Origin: Rhizobium sp. P38BS-XIX
Lineage (GTDB): Bacteria; Pseudomonadota; Alphaproteobacteria; Rhizobiales; Rhizobiaceae
Assembly (NCBI RefSeq): GCF_012641435.1
Contig: NZ_JABAIJ010000001.1
Coordinates: 1-64,000, forward strand
Direction of reading: 5' to 3'
DNA length: 64,000 nucleotides
Below are positions 1 to 9,523 of the stretch, one piece after another. The notes under the pieces are model-generated. The model worked only from the letters and a program-made list of their open reading frames with translations. It was not told the DNA's origin and made no database searches. Both the position numbers and the translations under genes were made by a program. The stretch's first letter is position 1; the number at the start of each line of letters is the position of its first letter.

Positions 1-63
1 GGCGGCGGTGGTGGTGGATCGTCAGGCGGCGGCGGCGGCGGTGGAGGTGGCGGCGGATGGTAA
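1..63 (+). CDS. C-terminal end of a glycine-rich protein (partial)
   Basis: Reading from base 1, an open frame runs to a TAA at 61-63 and encodes 20 residues made almost entirely of glycine with two serines, ending in tryptophan. The 5' end lies outside the window. Gly-rich tails ending in Trp or similar residues are common on TPM-domain (YgcG-like) membrane proteins, and such a gene near glyS would be reasonable, but this is inference from the tail alone. The next gene, glyS, begins 85 bases downstream on the same strand. Confidence 0.55.
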   Translation, partial: GGGGGGSSGGGGGGGGGGGW

Positions 64-148
64 ATTCGCCGTTTGCCTTGGTGACTTTTGCTGCCGGGCT
101 TGCTAAGTCCGCCCGGATCATTTCTGCCTCAAGGTAAAGACAGCTCCC

Positions 149-2263
149 ATGCCCGATCTCCTTCTCGAACTCCGCTCCGAGGAAATTCCCGCCCGTATGC
201 AGCGCAAGGCTGCCGGCGACCTGAAGAAGCTGGTCACCGATGCCCTGGTCGAAGCGGGTCTTTCCTATGAGGGTGCCAGGGAATACTGGACGCCGCGGCG
301 CCTCACGCTCGATATTCGCGGATTGACCGCGCGCTCGGCGGATGTGCGGGAAGAACGCAAGGGCCCGCGCACCGATGCCAACGAGAAGGCGATCGAGGGC
401 TTCCTACGCGGCGCCGGCCTGTCTTCCATTTCCGAGGCGCAGGTACAGAGCGACCCGAAGAAGGGTGATTTCTACGTCGCGATCATTTCCAAGCCCGGTC
501 GTGCGGCGGAGGAAATCGTCGCTGCGGTCATGCCTGACATTACCCGCAACTTCCCCTGGCCGAAGTCGATGCGCTGGGGCAAGGCCTCGGTAAAGCCCGG
601 CTCGCTGCGCTGGGTGCGCCCGCTGCAGTCGATCGTCTGCACCTTCGGCACCGAGCATGAAGAGACTGTCGTCATCCCCTTCGAGATCGACGGCATCGTC
701 GCCTCCAACGTCACCTACGGCCATCGCTTCCATGCGCCGGACGCGATTACGGTCAAGCGCTTCGAGGATTATGTTACCAGCCTCGAGAAGGCTTACGTCG
801 TGCTGGACGCGGAGCGCCGCAAGGACATCATTCTGCATGATGCCCGCGATGTCGCTTTCGCCAATGGCCTGGAACTGGTCGAAGACGAAGGTTTGCTGGA
901 GGAAGTGTCCGGCCTCGTCGAGTGGCCGCAAGTCCTGATGGGTTCCTTCGAGGCAGACTATCTGACCATCCCGTCGGAAATCATCCGTCTGACAATCAAG
1001 ACCAACCAGAAGTGTTTCGTCACCCGGCCACAGGTTGGCGAGACGCTGTCCAACCGCTTCATCCTGATTTCCAATATCCAGGCGACCGACGGCGGCGAGG
1101 AAATCATCCACGGTAACGGCAAGGTCGTGCGTGCCCGCCTGTCCGACGCGCTGCACTTCTGGAAGCGCGACCAGGGCGATCTGCCCGATCTCGAAACGCT
1201 GGAAGCCTCGGCTAAGAAGTTCGGCCTCGATCTGAAGAAGCCGCTCGATCAGCGCATGGCCAAGCTCGACGCCCTGAATGTCACCTTCCATGCCAAGCTC
1301 GGCAGCCAGGGCGAGCGTGTCGCCCGCATCCGCACGCTGGCCGCTGACCTCGCCAAAATCACCGGCGCCGATGCCGCTTTGGTCGACCGTGCCGTGGTGC
1401 TCGCCAAGGCCGATCTGCGCACCGAAGCGGTCGGCGAATTCCCCGAATTGCAGGGCCTCATGGGCCGCAAATATGCGGTGCTTCAGGGCGAGAATGCCTC
1501 TGTTGCTGCGGCGATCGAAGATCACTACAAGCCGCAAGGACCATCCGATCGCGTGCCTGAAGACAAGGCTGCGATCACGGTCGCGCTTGCCGACAAGCTG
1601 GATACGCTTGCCGGCTTCTGGAGGATCGATGAAAAGCCGACGGGTTCGAAAGATCCTTACGCGCTGCGTCGCGCAGCCCTCGGCGTCGTCCGTATCCTGC
1701 TGGAGCGAGGCGTGCGCGTGCCATTGCTCGCAATCACCAAGGATGCCGATCTGCTGGCCTTCTTCCATGATCGCCTCAAGGTCTATCTGCGCGATCTCGG
1801 TGCCCGCCATGATCTGATCGACGCCGTGCTGACGCCGGAGGCTGATGATCTGCTGATGGTCGCGCGCCGCGTCGAGGCGCTGACCGCGTTCATCACCTCC
1901 GAGGATGGGAAGAACCTACTGGCCGGCACCAAGCGTGCGACCCAGCTTCTGGCCGCCGAAGAGAAGAAGGGTACGGTCGTTGCCGATGGCGTTTCGGACG
2001 CTCTGCTGAAGCTCGATGCGGAAAAACACCTCTTTGCCGCCGTCAAGGCCGCCTCCGCCGAGGCTTCCGATGCGGTCGCAAAGGAGGACTTCCGGTCGGC
2101 CATGGCAGCGCTTTCCAAGCTGCGCGCTCCCGTCGACCGCTTCTTCGAGGACGTGCTCGTCAACGATGAAGACACCGCCATCCGTGCCAATCGCCTGGCG
2201 CTGCTGCGCCTGATCCGCGAAGCAACCGGCACGGTTGCCGACTTCTCGAAGATCGCTGGATAA
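149..2263 (+). CDS. glyS: Glycyl-tRNA synthetase beta subunit
   Basis: Encodes 704 residues, the usual length for the beta chain of the bacterial alpha2-beta2 glycyl-tRNA synthetase. The beta chain binds tRNA-Gly while GlyQ carries the aminoacylation site. The N-terminus ([18 protein letters not shown]) is the classic GlyS signature, and the body contains the HD-like central region and a C-terminal DALR-type anticodon-binding region (about residues 590-690). The ATG at 149 lies about 10 bases after AAGGTAAAG. glyQ is not in the window and is presumably just upstream. The DUF523 gene follows 14 bases later on the same strand, so co-transcription is likely. Confidence 0.97.
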   Translation: MPDLLLELRSEEIPARMQRKAAGDLKKLVTDALVEAGLSYEGAREYWTPRRLTLDIRGLTARSADVREERKGPRTDANEKAIEGFLRGAGLSSISEAQVQSDPKKGDFYVAIISKPGRAAEEIVAAVMPDITRNFPWPKSMRWGKASVKPGSLRWVRPLQSIVCTFGTEHEETVVIPFEIDGIVASNVTYGHRFHAPDAITVKRFEDYVTSLEKAYVVLDAERRKDIILHDARDVAFANGLELVEDEGLLEEVSGLVEWPQVLMGSFEADYLTIPSEIIRLTIKTNQKCFVTRPQVGETLSNRFILISNIQATDGGEEIIHGNGKVVRARLSDALHFWKRDQGDLPDLETLEASAKKFGLDLKKPLDQRMAKLDALNVTFHAKLGSQGERVARIRTLAADLAKITGADAALVDRAVVLAKADLRTEAVGEFPELQGLMGRKYAVLQGENASVAAAIEDHYKPQGPSDRVPEDKAAITVALADKLDTLAGFWRIDEKPTGSKDPYALRRAALGVVRILLERGVRVPLLAITKDADLLAFFHDRLKVYLRDLGARHDLIDAVLTPEADDLLMVARRVEALTAFITSEDGKNLLAGTKRATQLLAAEEKKGTVVADGVSDALLKLDAEKHLFAAVKAASAEASDAVAKEDFRSAMAALSKLRAPVDRFFEDVLVNDEDTAIRANRLALLRLIREATGTVADFSKIAG

Positions 2264-2277
2264 GGCATGGAGGCGCG

Positions 2278-2772
2278 ATGACCGGAAAGATTCTCGTCAG
2301 CGCCTGCCTCATGGGCCATGCCGTCCGCTACGACGGTCGTTCCAAGCCGCTCATCCATCCCGCGATCGATCGCTGGCGCGAGGAGGGGCGGCTGGTGACG
2401 ATCTGTCCGGAAATGTCTGCGGGCATGGCGGTTCCAAGACCGCCGGCCGAGATTGCCGGTGGCGCCACCGGCGAAGACGTGCTGGCCGGCACGGCAAAGG
2501 TCATGGAAATCACTGGCGGCGATGTGACGGCGGAGTTTCGTCGAGCGGCGGAAAATGCACTGACGCTCGCACAGGAAACCGGCTGTCGCTACGCTCTTTT
2601 GATTGACGGCAGCCCATCCTGCGGTTCCGGCTTCATCTATGACGGCTCATTTTCGGGTGGCCGGCAGAGCGGCCAAGGCGTTACCGCAGCGCTGCTCAAG
2701 CAGGCCGGCATCGAGGTCTATTCCGATCGCGAGATCGATAAATTGGTCGAGCGGTTGCAAGCCGTGGACTGA
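2278..2772 (+). CDS. DUF523 family protein
   Basis: Encodes 164 residues that match the DUF523 (YbbK-like) pattern: an N-terminal KILVSACLMG segment, a central CPE motif (ICPEMSAGM, about residues 42-50) and a SPSCG motif near residue 117. These conserved cysteines suggest metal or sulfur chemistry, but the family has no firmly assigned function. It starts 14 bases after glyS on the same strand and is followed by a strong hairpin terminator, so it is probably the last gene of the glyS transcript. Confidence 0.85.
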   Translation: MTGKILVSACLMGHAVRYDGRSKPLIHPAIDRWREEGRLVTICPEMSAGMAVPRPPAEIAGGATGEDVLAGTAKVMEITGGDVTAEFRRAAENALTLAQETGCRYALLIDGSPSCGSGFIYDGSFSGGRQSGQGVTAALLKQAGIEVYSDREIDKLVERLQAVD

Positions 2773-2798
2773 ATTGGCGGCCAAACCCAGCGCAAAAG

Positions 2799-2834
2799 AA
2801 AACCGCCGGACGCGAGCCCGGCGGTTTCTTGTTT
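2799..2834. terminator. Rho-independent terminator, probably bidirectional
   Basis: An 11-bp perfect stem (2799-2809 pairing with 2818-2828, core AACCGCCGG/CCGGCGGTT) with an 8-base loop is followed by CTTGTTTT on the plus strand and preceded by an A-rich run (T-rich on the minus strand). It lies between the DUF523 gene (+) and the chemoreceptor (-), which converge here, so it likely ends both transcripts. Confidence 0.85.
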
Positions 2835-2849
2835 TAGGCCACGTCGTGT

Positions 2850-4664
2850 TTAGGCGGCGCGGCGATGATCCATGGCCGAGCGGCTGTCGTTGACGCGGAA
2901 ACCGCGAATGAGGGCGAGAAGATCTTCCGTGTCGGCGGCGAGCGTTTCGGCCGATGCGGTGGTCTCTTCCGCCATGGCGGCGTTCTGCTGCGTGGCGGCA
3001 TCGAGCTGGTTCATCGAGGACGAGATCGAGCGCAGCGTCGTATCCTGCTCGGAGGCGCTATGAGCGATCTTCGAGACGATTTCGTTGGCCGCCTTGATCT
3101 GGTCGGAGATGCGCTTCAGCGCCTCGCCTGCCTCGCCGACAAGGCGGACGCCCTGGTCGACCTGGCCGGAGGAGCGGGCGATCTGGTCCTTGATCTCCTT
3201 GGCGGCTGCCGCGGAGCGCTGAGCCAGTTCACGCACTTCCTGGGCGACGACCGCAAAGCCCTTGCCGGATTCGCCGGCACGAGCGGCTTCGACGCCGGCG
3301 TTGAGCGCCAGCAGGTTGGTCTGGAAGGCGATCTCGTCGATAACGCCGATGATCTTGCCGATCTCAGACGAGGACTTCTCGATGCCGCTCATCGCTTCGA
3401 TGGCCTGGGCAACCACGGCATCGCTGCGTGATGCTTCGGCGCTGACGGCATGAACGCGCTTGCTCGCTTCGTCGGCACCTTCCGCGGTCTGGCGGACGGC
3501 GACGGTGAGCTCGTCGAGTGCTGCCGAAGTTTCTTCCAGGCTTGCGGCCTGACGTTCGGTGCGCTGCGACAGTTCGTTGGAGGCGCGACGGATCTCTTCC
3601 TTGCTGAGGCCGATGTCGTTGCCCTTGGCGTTGACGCGGCCCATCGCAGCTTCGAGATGCGAGAGAGCTTCGTTGAAGTTATTGCGCAGACCTGCATAGC
3701 CGGCACCGAGATCGCCGCAACGCACCGTCAGGTTGCCTCGGGCCAGCTCTTCGAGCGCATTGCCGATGACGGACACGACACGGGCCTGTTCACGGGCTTC
3801 GTCCTGCTGCTGGCGCAGGTTCTGTTCGCGCTCGCTGCTGATCTCGAGTTCCTGAGCGGCCTGGCGGTCGGTCAGCATATGGCGCTCGCGCACCTTTTCC
3901 TGCAGCGCCTGGGTTGCTTTGGCCATCAGGCCGATTTCGTTGCGCATCTCGACATGCGGGATGGGCATCTTCACGTCTTCGTCGGCAACGGCCTTGAGCG
4001 CGGTATGAACGTCGGCGAGCGGCCGCGTAATGCCGCGGATGAAGAAGAGAGCGGCACCGATGCCGATGACGAACACGATGCCGCAGATCAGCAGGGCATT
4101 CCACATGGTCGTGTTGATCTGTGCCTGCAGGTCATCCATGTAAACGCCGCAGCCAACCACGAGCTGCCAGGGTTCGAAGGCGGCGGAATAGCTGCCCTTC
4201 AGGAAGACGTCGCTGTCCGGATGGCCGGGCTTGTTCCAGTAGTAGATCGTGCGGCCACCGCCCTTGATGCCCTTTTCAACCATTTCCTTGCTGAAATAGG
4301 TGCCCTTCTTGTCGACCTGCGAGGACATGTCCTTGCCGATATTGACCGGGCTTGGGTGGATGCGCTGCACGACATTGTAATCGAAGCCGAATAGATAGCC
4401 GGCCGGCGCGAAGCTGACATGCGAGAGGATCTTGAAGGCTTCGGCCTGGGCGGCCTCATGCGTCATCTCGCCGGATTTCTCGCGCTGGTAATATTGATTG
4501 AGGACCGAGATGCCGGATTCGACCTGCGTGCGCAGCATGTCGAAGCGGTCGTCATAGATGGAATCGGCCTGCGACCGGATCTGGAAATAGGTGGCCACTG
4601 CAAAGGCGGCCATCAGCACGCCAAGCAGGGCGAATAGTTGATGTGCAATCTTGAGATTCTTCAT
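2850..4664 (-). CDS. Methyl-accepting chemotaxis protein with single-cache sensor domain
   Basis: A 604-residue chemoreceptor. From the N-terminus: a membrane segment (about 9-27), a periplasmic sCache_2-type sensor (about 30-185, with a GYLFGFDYN segment), a second membrane segment (about 190-212), a HAMP linker, and a long signalling domain. The signalling hairpin includes [20 protein letters not shown] and [23 protein letters not shown] sequence. It would signal to CheA/CheW in the cytoplasm; the ligand is unknown, although sCache_2 domains often bind small organic acids. The start MKNLKIAHQL at 4664 is preferred over a 33-residue longer frame because GGGAG lies 6 bases upstream. There is no obvious C-terminal CheR-tethering pentapeptide. 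No chemotaxis operon is adjacent, so it is an orphan receptor. Confidence 0.95.
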   Translation of the reverse strand: MKNLKIAHQLFALLGVLMAAFAVATYFQIRSQADSIYDDRFDMLRTQVESGISVLNQYYQREKSGEMTHEAAQAEAFKILSHVSFAPAGYLFGFDYNVVQRIHPSPVNIGKDMSSQVDKKGTYFSKEMVEKGIKGGGRTIYYWNKPGHPDSDVFLKGSYSAAFEPWQLVVGCGVYMDDLQAQINTTMWNALLICGIVFVIGIGAALFFIRGITRPLADVHTALKAVADEDVKMPIPHVEMRNEIGLMAKATQALQEKVRERHMLTDRQAAQELEISSEREQNLRQQQDEAREQARVVSVIGNALEELARGNLTVRCGDLGAGYAGLRNNFNEALSHLEAAMGRVNAKGNDIGLSKEEIRRASNELSQRTERQAASLEETSAALDELTVAVRQTAEGADEASKRVHAVSAEASRSDAVVAQAIEAMSGIEKSSSEIGKIIGVIDEIAFQTNLLALNAGVEAARAGESGKGFAVVAQEVRELAQRSAAAAKEIKDQIARSSGQVDQGVRLVGEAGEALKRISDQIKAANEIVSKIAHSASEQDTTLRSISSSMNQLDAATQQNAAMAEETTASAETLAADTEDLLALIRGFRVNDSRSAMDHRRAA

Positions 4665-5009
4665 AACGTCTCCCACAGGTAAGTGATTACCGGTGCGGTA
4701 TCCTACCGCCTGTGCGATCGCCTGAGATAATCCCCAATACGCTTGCCGCCGCTCAAATGACATGCTGCTGTCCGGTGGCAGTAAAATCGCTTTTTATGTC
4801 TAAAAAAGCTTTAATTGTAGGGGGTTGGTTGTGTTCTTCCGGAATTTAAACCGGCGATATGCTTTTCTCGAGAAAGTAATAATTATCTAGATTTGTAAAA
4901 AACTTCAGAAGCGAGTGGTTTTCTCAATCTGTATCTAGATATTCGAATATTATTGAAAATACGTTGAGCTTTCAGGCATGCGAGCCGACGCGGCGTAGCC
5001 CTCAGGGCA
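4665..5009. other. AT-rich intergenic region with overlapping palindromes
   Basis: This 345-base region lies upstream of the minus-strand chemoreceptor and downstream of the HPE1-like gene. It is clearly richer in A+T than its surroundings from about 4790. It contains TATCTAGAT twice (4885-4893, and within the palindrome TATCTAGATA at 4932-4941) and an overlapping 12-bp palindrome ATATTCGAATAT at 4939-4950. No open frame in it looks coding. It most likely holds the chemoreceptor promoter and regulator sites. Confidence 0.5.
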
Positions 5010-5441
5010 CTATTGGCGAAGCTGGAACGTGGAGAGATTGAGCGGCGCCGGAGCGACGGCTGCTGCGGCCATGTCTGAAAGGGCTGCGGTTTTGGCGGTC
5101 ATATCGATACCGTCGGAAGAAATGCCGGCGGACGCCAGGGCCTCAGGAGTAGGTTTGCTGACGAACATGACGGGTGAGCCGCCCATCCAGGCCTCGGTGC
5201 GCACGACCTTCTGCTGGCCATCAATGCTGCGAACGGTGATCGACTGTGTCCCAGGCGTCAGCGTCGGAACGGTATATTCTTTCTCAGCCAGCTTTGGCTT
5301 CAAAGGCGGGCAGTTGGCGCAGCTTTTTTCGACGATGCTGTTCCCACTGGTGCGCGTCGTGCTGTCGACGGATTGGATCGACGAAGCCATGGCGGAGCCG
5401 CCGGCCAGTACGCATGCCAAGGTCAGAAAGAGGGAACGCAT
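5010..5441 (-). CDS. Secreted HPE1-like protein
   Basis: A 143-residue protein with a clear Sec signal peptide (MRSLFLTLACVLAGGSAMA, cleavage near residue 19-20). The mature part has a paired-cysteine SCANCPP motif near residue 43 and a TEAWMGGSPVMFVSK segment. This layout matches rhizobial proteins annotated as 'plant virulence effector HPE1-like'. That name reflects homology only and does not show it to be an effector. The ATG at 5441 is preceded by ACGGAG at about 9 bases. It is followed by the chemoreceptor promoter region and preceded by an intergenic gap from purD, so it is probably monocistronic. Confidence 0.7.
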   Translation of the reverse strand: MRSLFLTLACVLAGGSAMASSIQSVDSTTRTSGNSIVEKSCANCPPLKPKLAEKEYTVPTLTPGTQSITVRSIDGQQKVVRTEAWMGGSPVMFVSKPTPEALASAGISSDGIDMTAKTAALSDMAAAAVAPAPLNLSTFQLRQ

Positions 5442-5553
5442 AACAAACAACTCCGTCTATGTTGACGAAGACATTAGCGGCGCTTTGTTTCCATACCGTC
5501 AGGAGATTAGGTAAAGATTTAATGGACGGTCGATCGTAGGGCCGATCCGGCGT

Positions 5554-6822
5554 TTACGTTTCGCGCTCGATCGCGCGCCAGCCGATATCGTTGCGATGAA
5601 AACCGTTGTCCCACTGCACGGCACCGGCAAGCTCGTAGGCGCGCTTCTGCGCTTCTCCAACCGTCTTGCCCGTTGCGGTGATGTTGAGCACGCGGCCGCC
5701 GGTTGCGACCAGCGCTCCGTCCTTCAAGGCTGTGCCGGCATGAAACACTTTGGTGCCTTCGCCATCGCTGGGCAGCGCTGCAATCGGCGTATTTTTGTCA
5801 TAGGAGCCGGGATAGCCCTTCGAGGCCATCACCACGGTCAACGCCGCGTCGTCACTCCATTCGGCCGTAACCTGATCGAGCGTGCCGGTGGCACAGGCAT
5901 GAAGCAGCGGCAACAAATCGCTCTTCAGGCGCATCATCAGCACCTGGCACTCAGGGTCGCCGAAACGGACGTTATATTCGATCAGTTCAGGACCCTTGGC
6001 GGTGATCATCAGACCGGCGAAGAAGACGCCTGAGAACGGATGACCGCTTTCCGCCATGCCGCGCATCGTCGGCTCGATGATCTTCTTCATGGTGCGGTCG
6101 ATCATCTCCGAGGTCATCACCGGGGCAGGGGAATAGGCTCCCATGCCGCCGGTGTTCGGGCCGGTGTCGCCGTCGCCGACGCGCTTGTGGTCCTGGGCTG
6201 TTGCCAGCGCCAGCGCATGCTTGCCGTCGCAAAGGCAGAAGAAGCTCGCTTCCTCGCCGTCGAGGTAGGCTTCGATTACGACCTCGGCACCGGCTTCGCC
6301 GAACGCACCTTCGAAACAATCGTCGATGGCTGCAAGCGCCTCCTCGACCGTCATGGCGACGGTCACGCCCTTGCCCGCAGCAAGGCCATCGGCTTTGACG
6401 ACGATCGGGGCGCCCTGCGCACGCACATAGGCCTTCGCCTTCGGACCGTTGTTGAAGCGCTGGTAGGCGCCTGTGGGAATATCGTATCGAGCGCAGATAT
6501 CCTTGGTGAAGCCCTTGGAGCCTTCCAGCTGGGCAGCGGCGGCGGAAGGCCCGAAGACGGCGATGCCGGCGGCTCTCAGCGCGTCGGCAATGCCCGCGAC
6601 CAAAGGTGCCTCCGGGCCGACCACGACGAAGTCGATGGATTTTTCCTTGCAGAAGCCGATGACGGCATCATGATCGTCGACATCGAGCCCGACGAGTGTC
6701 GCATGCTCGGCGATGCCTGGGTTGCCCGGCGCCGCGTAGAACTCGGTCATGAGAGGCGATTGCGCCAGCTTCCAGGCCAGCGCGTGCTCGCGTCCGCCCG
6801 ATCCGATCAACAGAACTCTCAT
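5554..6822 (-). CDS. purD: Phosphoribosylamine-glycine ligase (GAR synthetase)
   Basis: A 422-residue ATP-grasp enzyme that joins glycine to 5-phosphoribosylamine in de novo purine synthesis. The N-terminus [19 protein letters not shown] is diagnostic of PurD. The ATP-grasp region contains [14 protein letters not shown] and, further on, [22 protein letters not shown], and the substrate loop NVRFGDPE is near residue 290. The start at 6822 gives the standard length (about 423 residues); a 17-residue longer frame would add a non-homologous leader. It is divergent from tex, with a 246-base gap that must carry both promoters. Confidence 0.97.
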   Translation of the reverse strand: MRVLLIGSGGREHALAWKLAQSPLMTEFYAAPGNPGIAEHATLVGLDVDDHDAVIGFCKEKSIDFVVVGPEAPLVAGIADALRAAGIAVFGPSAAAAQLEGSKGFTKDICARYDIPTGAYQRFNNGPKAKAYVRAQGAPIVVKADGLAAGKGVTVAMTVEEALAAIDDCFEGAFGEAGAEVVIEAYLDGEEASFFCLCDGKHALALATAQDHKRVGDGDTGPNTGGMGAYSPAPVMTSEMIDRTMKKIIEPTMRGMAESGHPFSGVFFAGLMITAKGPELIEYNVRFGDPECQVLMMRLKSDLLPLLHACATGTLDQVTAEWSDDAALTVVMASKGYPGSYDKNTPIAALPSDGEGTKVFHAGTALKDGALVATGGRVLNITATGKTVGEAQKRAYELAGAVQWDNGFHRNDIGWRAIERET

Positions 6823-7068
6823 GGCTTGCCCTCTCGTTGCATCCATTTGCGCGGTTAAGCGGGCTTGGAGCAAAGGTCAAGCATCAAATCCTGTGGAGGT
6901 TTGCCCGGTAACATTGCCATGCCTTTTTATGGCGCTAAAGCGGGGGTGCTTTTGGATGCGAGATCGCCTCTTCCTTGCCGGATTGGCATGTTCTGCGTCA
7001 AAACCGTTTCTATTGCTCACGGGATCATGCTTATGGTCCCCTTACGATTGTCCAGTCCAGAGAGTCAC

Positions 7069-9378
7069 ATGGCCGCTGATATCCGTTCCCTTGCCGCAAC
7101 CATCGCCGCCGAGATCAATTCCCGCCCGGATCAGGCCAAGGCTGCGATCGAGCTTCTCGATGAAGGCGCGACCGTGCCGTTCATTGCCCGTTACCGCAAG
7201 GAAGTGACCGGTGGCCTGGACGACACGCAGCTTCGCAACCTGGCGGAGCGGCTCGTCTATCTGCGTGAACTGGAAGCCCGCCGCGCCGCCATCGTCGAAT
7301 CGATCAACGGCCAGGGCAAGATGACCGACGAGCTGATGGGCAAGATCGTCAAGGTCGCCACCAAGTCGGAGCTCGAAGATCTCTATTTGCCCTATAAGCC
7401 GAAGCGTCGTACCCGCGCCGAAATCGCCAGGGAGCGCGGCCTTGGCCCGCTGGCCGACACGATCCTTGCCGATCGCTCCAGGGAGCCGGCAGCGCTCGCC
7501 GAAGGGTTCATTACCGCCGATGTCGCCGATGTGAAGACGGCGCTCGAAGGCGCACGCGATATCATCGCTGAAGGCATTGCCGAAAATGCCGATCTGCTGG
7601 GCAAGCTGCGCGGTTATATGAAGACCAATGCAAGCCTGAAAGCTGCCGTCGTCGATGGCAAGCAGGAGGCAGGCGCAAAATTTTCGGACTATTTCGCCCA
7701 TCAGGAGCGCTGGGCAACGGCGCCGGGCCATCGCGCGCTTGCCATGCTGCGCGGCTGGAACGAAGAGTTCCTCACGCTGAATATCGAAGTCGATATGGAT
7801 GCGGTCTCGCCGAACAAGCCCGTCGAGCGGATGATCGCTACAGCTTACGACATCGGCTCCAGCCGCCCAGGCGACCGCTGGCTCATGGATGTAGCGAGCT
7901 GGACATGGCGCGTGAAGCTATCCATGTCGCTGTCGCTCGATCTGATGCGCGAACTGCGCGAGCGGGCTGAAGAAGAGGCTATCCACGTCTTCGCCCGCAA
8001 TCTGAAAGATCTGCTGCTTGCCGCTCCCGCCGGCTCGCGTGCGACCATGGGTCTCGATCCGGGCATCCGCACCGGCGTCAAGGTGGCGGCGGTCGACGGC
8101 ACGGGCAAGGTTCTGGAGACGACGACGGTCTATCCTTTCCCGCCGAAGAACGATGTCCGCGGCACGCAGGCAACCTTGGCGGCCCTGATCCGCAAGCACA
8201 AGGTCGAGCTGATCTCCATCGGCAACGGCACCGGTAGCCGCGAGACGGAGAAGCTGGTGGCCGACATGCTGGCCGAGCTGCCGGCACCGAAGCCGACCAA
8301 GGTTATCGTTTCAGAGGCGGGCGCATCCGTCTACTCGGCCTCGGAAACGGCCGCGCTTGAGTTCCCCGGCCTGGACGTGTCGCTGCGCGGAGCCGTCTCT
8401 ATCGCCCGCCGCCTGCAGGATCCGCTCGCCGAACTAGTGAAGATCGAGCCGAAATCGATCGGCGTGGGTCAGTATCAGCACGACGTGGATCAACAGAAGC
8501 TGTCCCGCTCGCTGGATGCCGTGGTCGAAGATGCGGTGAATGCGGTTGGCGTCGATCTCAATACGGCATCGGCCCCGCTGCTCGCTCGCGTGTCGGGCCT
8601 CGGCCCTTCGATTGCCGATGCGATCGTCAAGCATCGCGATGGTGAAGGTCCGTTCGGAAGCCGCCGCGATCTGTTGAAGGTCGCCCGGCTTGGTCAGCGC
8701 ACTTTCGAGCAATGCGCCGGCTTCCTGCGCATCCCGAACGGCAAGGAGCCGTTGGACGCGTCCTCTGTGCATCCGGAAGCCTATGGCGTTGCCAAGAAGA
8801 TCGTCGCTGCCTGCGGCCGCGATCTGCGCAGCCTGATGGGCGATAGCGCGGCGTTGAAGGCCGTGGATCCCCGGCAGTTCATTGACGAGCGATTCGGCCT
8901 GCCGACCGTGCGTGACATCATCGCCGAACTGGAAAAGCCCGGCCGCGACCCACGCCCGAGCTTCAAGACCGCGACCTTTGCCGAAGGCGTGAACGAGATC
9001 AGCGATCTCAAGCCGGGAATGCAGCTGGAGGGAACCGTCACCAACGTCGCCGCGTTCGGCGCCTTCGTCGATATTGGCGTCCACCAGGACGGTTTGGTGC
9101 ACGTCTCCCAGCTCGCCGATCGCTTCGTCAAGGACCCCCATGAGGTTGTCAAAGCCGGCGACGTGGTGAAGGTCAGGGTGGTCGAAGTCGACGTAAAGCG
9201 AAAGCGAATCGCCCTTTCGATGCGCAAAGATGGCAGCACTGTGGCCGCCCCTTCAGGCCGCGAGTCGCGCGAGCAAAGTGGTGCGCGCAACGCTGGCGTT
9301 AGTGGCAATAGCCGTCCAAAGGCCGAGGAGAGGGGTAGTTTTGGTGCCGCTCTGGCGGATGCACTTAAACGAAAATAA
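7069..9378 (+). CDS. tex: Tex family RNA-binding transcription accessory protein
   Basis: A 769-residue cytoplasmic protein of the Tex family, implicated in transcription and RNA handling. Domains in order: an N-terminal Tex region beginning [13 protein letters not shown], with [18 protein letters not shown]; a YqgF-like domain from about residue 327 ([13 protein letters not shown]); a helix-hairpin-helix segment (about 505-535); and a C-terminal S1 RNA-binding domain (about 650-720). The S1 domain is followed by a short basic tail. The start at 7069 gives the usual length of about 770; the open frame extends 68 residues further upstream but that leader has no Tex character. A perfect 10-bp inverted repeat lies just after its stop. 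Confidence 0.96.
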   Translation: MAADIRSLAATIAAEINSRPDQAKAAIELLDEGATVPFIARYRKEVTGGLDDTQLRNLAERLVYLRELEARRAAIVESINGQGKMTDELMGKIVKVATKSELEDLYLPYKPKRRTRAEIARERGLGPLADTILADRSREPAALAEGFITADVADVKTALEGARDIIAEGIAENADLLGKLRGYMKTNASLKAAVVDGKQEAGAKFSDYFAHQERWATAPGHRALAMLRGWNEEFLTLNIEVDMDAVSPNKPVERMIATAYDIGSSRPGDRWLMDVASWTWRVKLSMSLSLDLMRELRERAEEEAIHVFARNLKDLLLAAPAGSRATMGLDPGIRTGVKVAAVDGTGKVLETTTVYPFPPKNDVRGTQATLAALIRKHKVELISIGNGTGSRETEKLVADMLAELPAPKPTKVIVSEAGASVYSASETAALEFPGLDVSLRGAVSIARRLQDPLAELVKIEPKSIGVGQYQHDVDQQKLSRSLDAVVEDAVNAVGVDLNTASAPLLARVSGLGPSIADAIVKHRDGEGPFGSRRDLLKVARLGQRTFEQCAGFLRIPNGKEPLDASSVHPEAYGVAKKIVAACGRDLRSLMGDSAALKAVDPRQFIDERFGLPTVRDIIAELEKPGRDPRPSFKTATFAEGVNEISDLKPGMQLEGTVTNVAAFGAFVDIGVHQDGLVHVSQLADRFVKDPHEVVKAGDVVKVRVVEVDVKRKRIALSMRKDGSTVAAPSGRESREQSGARNAGVSGNSRPKAEERGSFGAALADALKRK

Positions 9379-9409
9379 GGACTTAGCGGGAGATAATGCA
9401 AGAATGTCA

Positions 9410-9436
9410 CACTCTGGCAGAGTTGTTGCCAGAGTG
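9410..9436. repeat. Perfect 10-bp inverted repeat between tex and cfa
   Basis: CACTCTGGCA (9410-9419) and TGCCAGAGTG (9427-9436) are exact inverted copies around a 7-base spacer. As RNA it makes a stable hairpin 31 bases after the tex stop, but no T-run follows on either strand, so it is not a textbook terminator. It could be a regulator site for cfa or an mRNA 3'-end structure. Confidence 0.75.
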
Positions 9437-9523
9437 CCAATGACTGCTGAAAGCTGATCTTGCCACACAGCTGTGAGGCGTTAAAGTCTGCCATAATGTC
9501 ATGTCATAACATTCGAGGCGTCC

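Noticed and set aside
404..1810. Long antisense open frame across glyS (468 codons, minus strand)
   Set aside because: It is the complementary-frame shadow of glyS in high-G+C DNA; it has no homologous protein features and no promoter or Shine-Dalgarno of its own.
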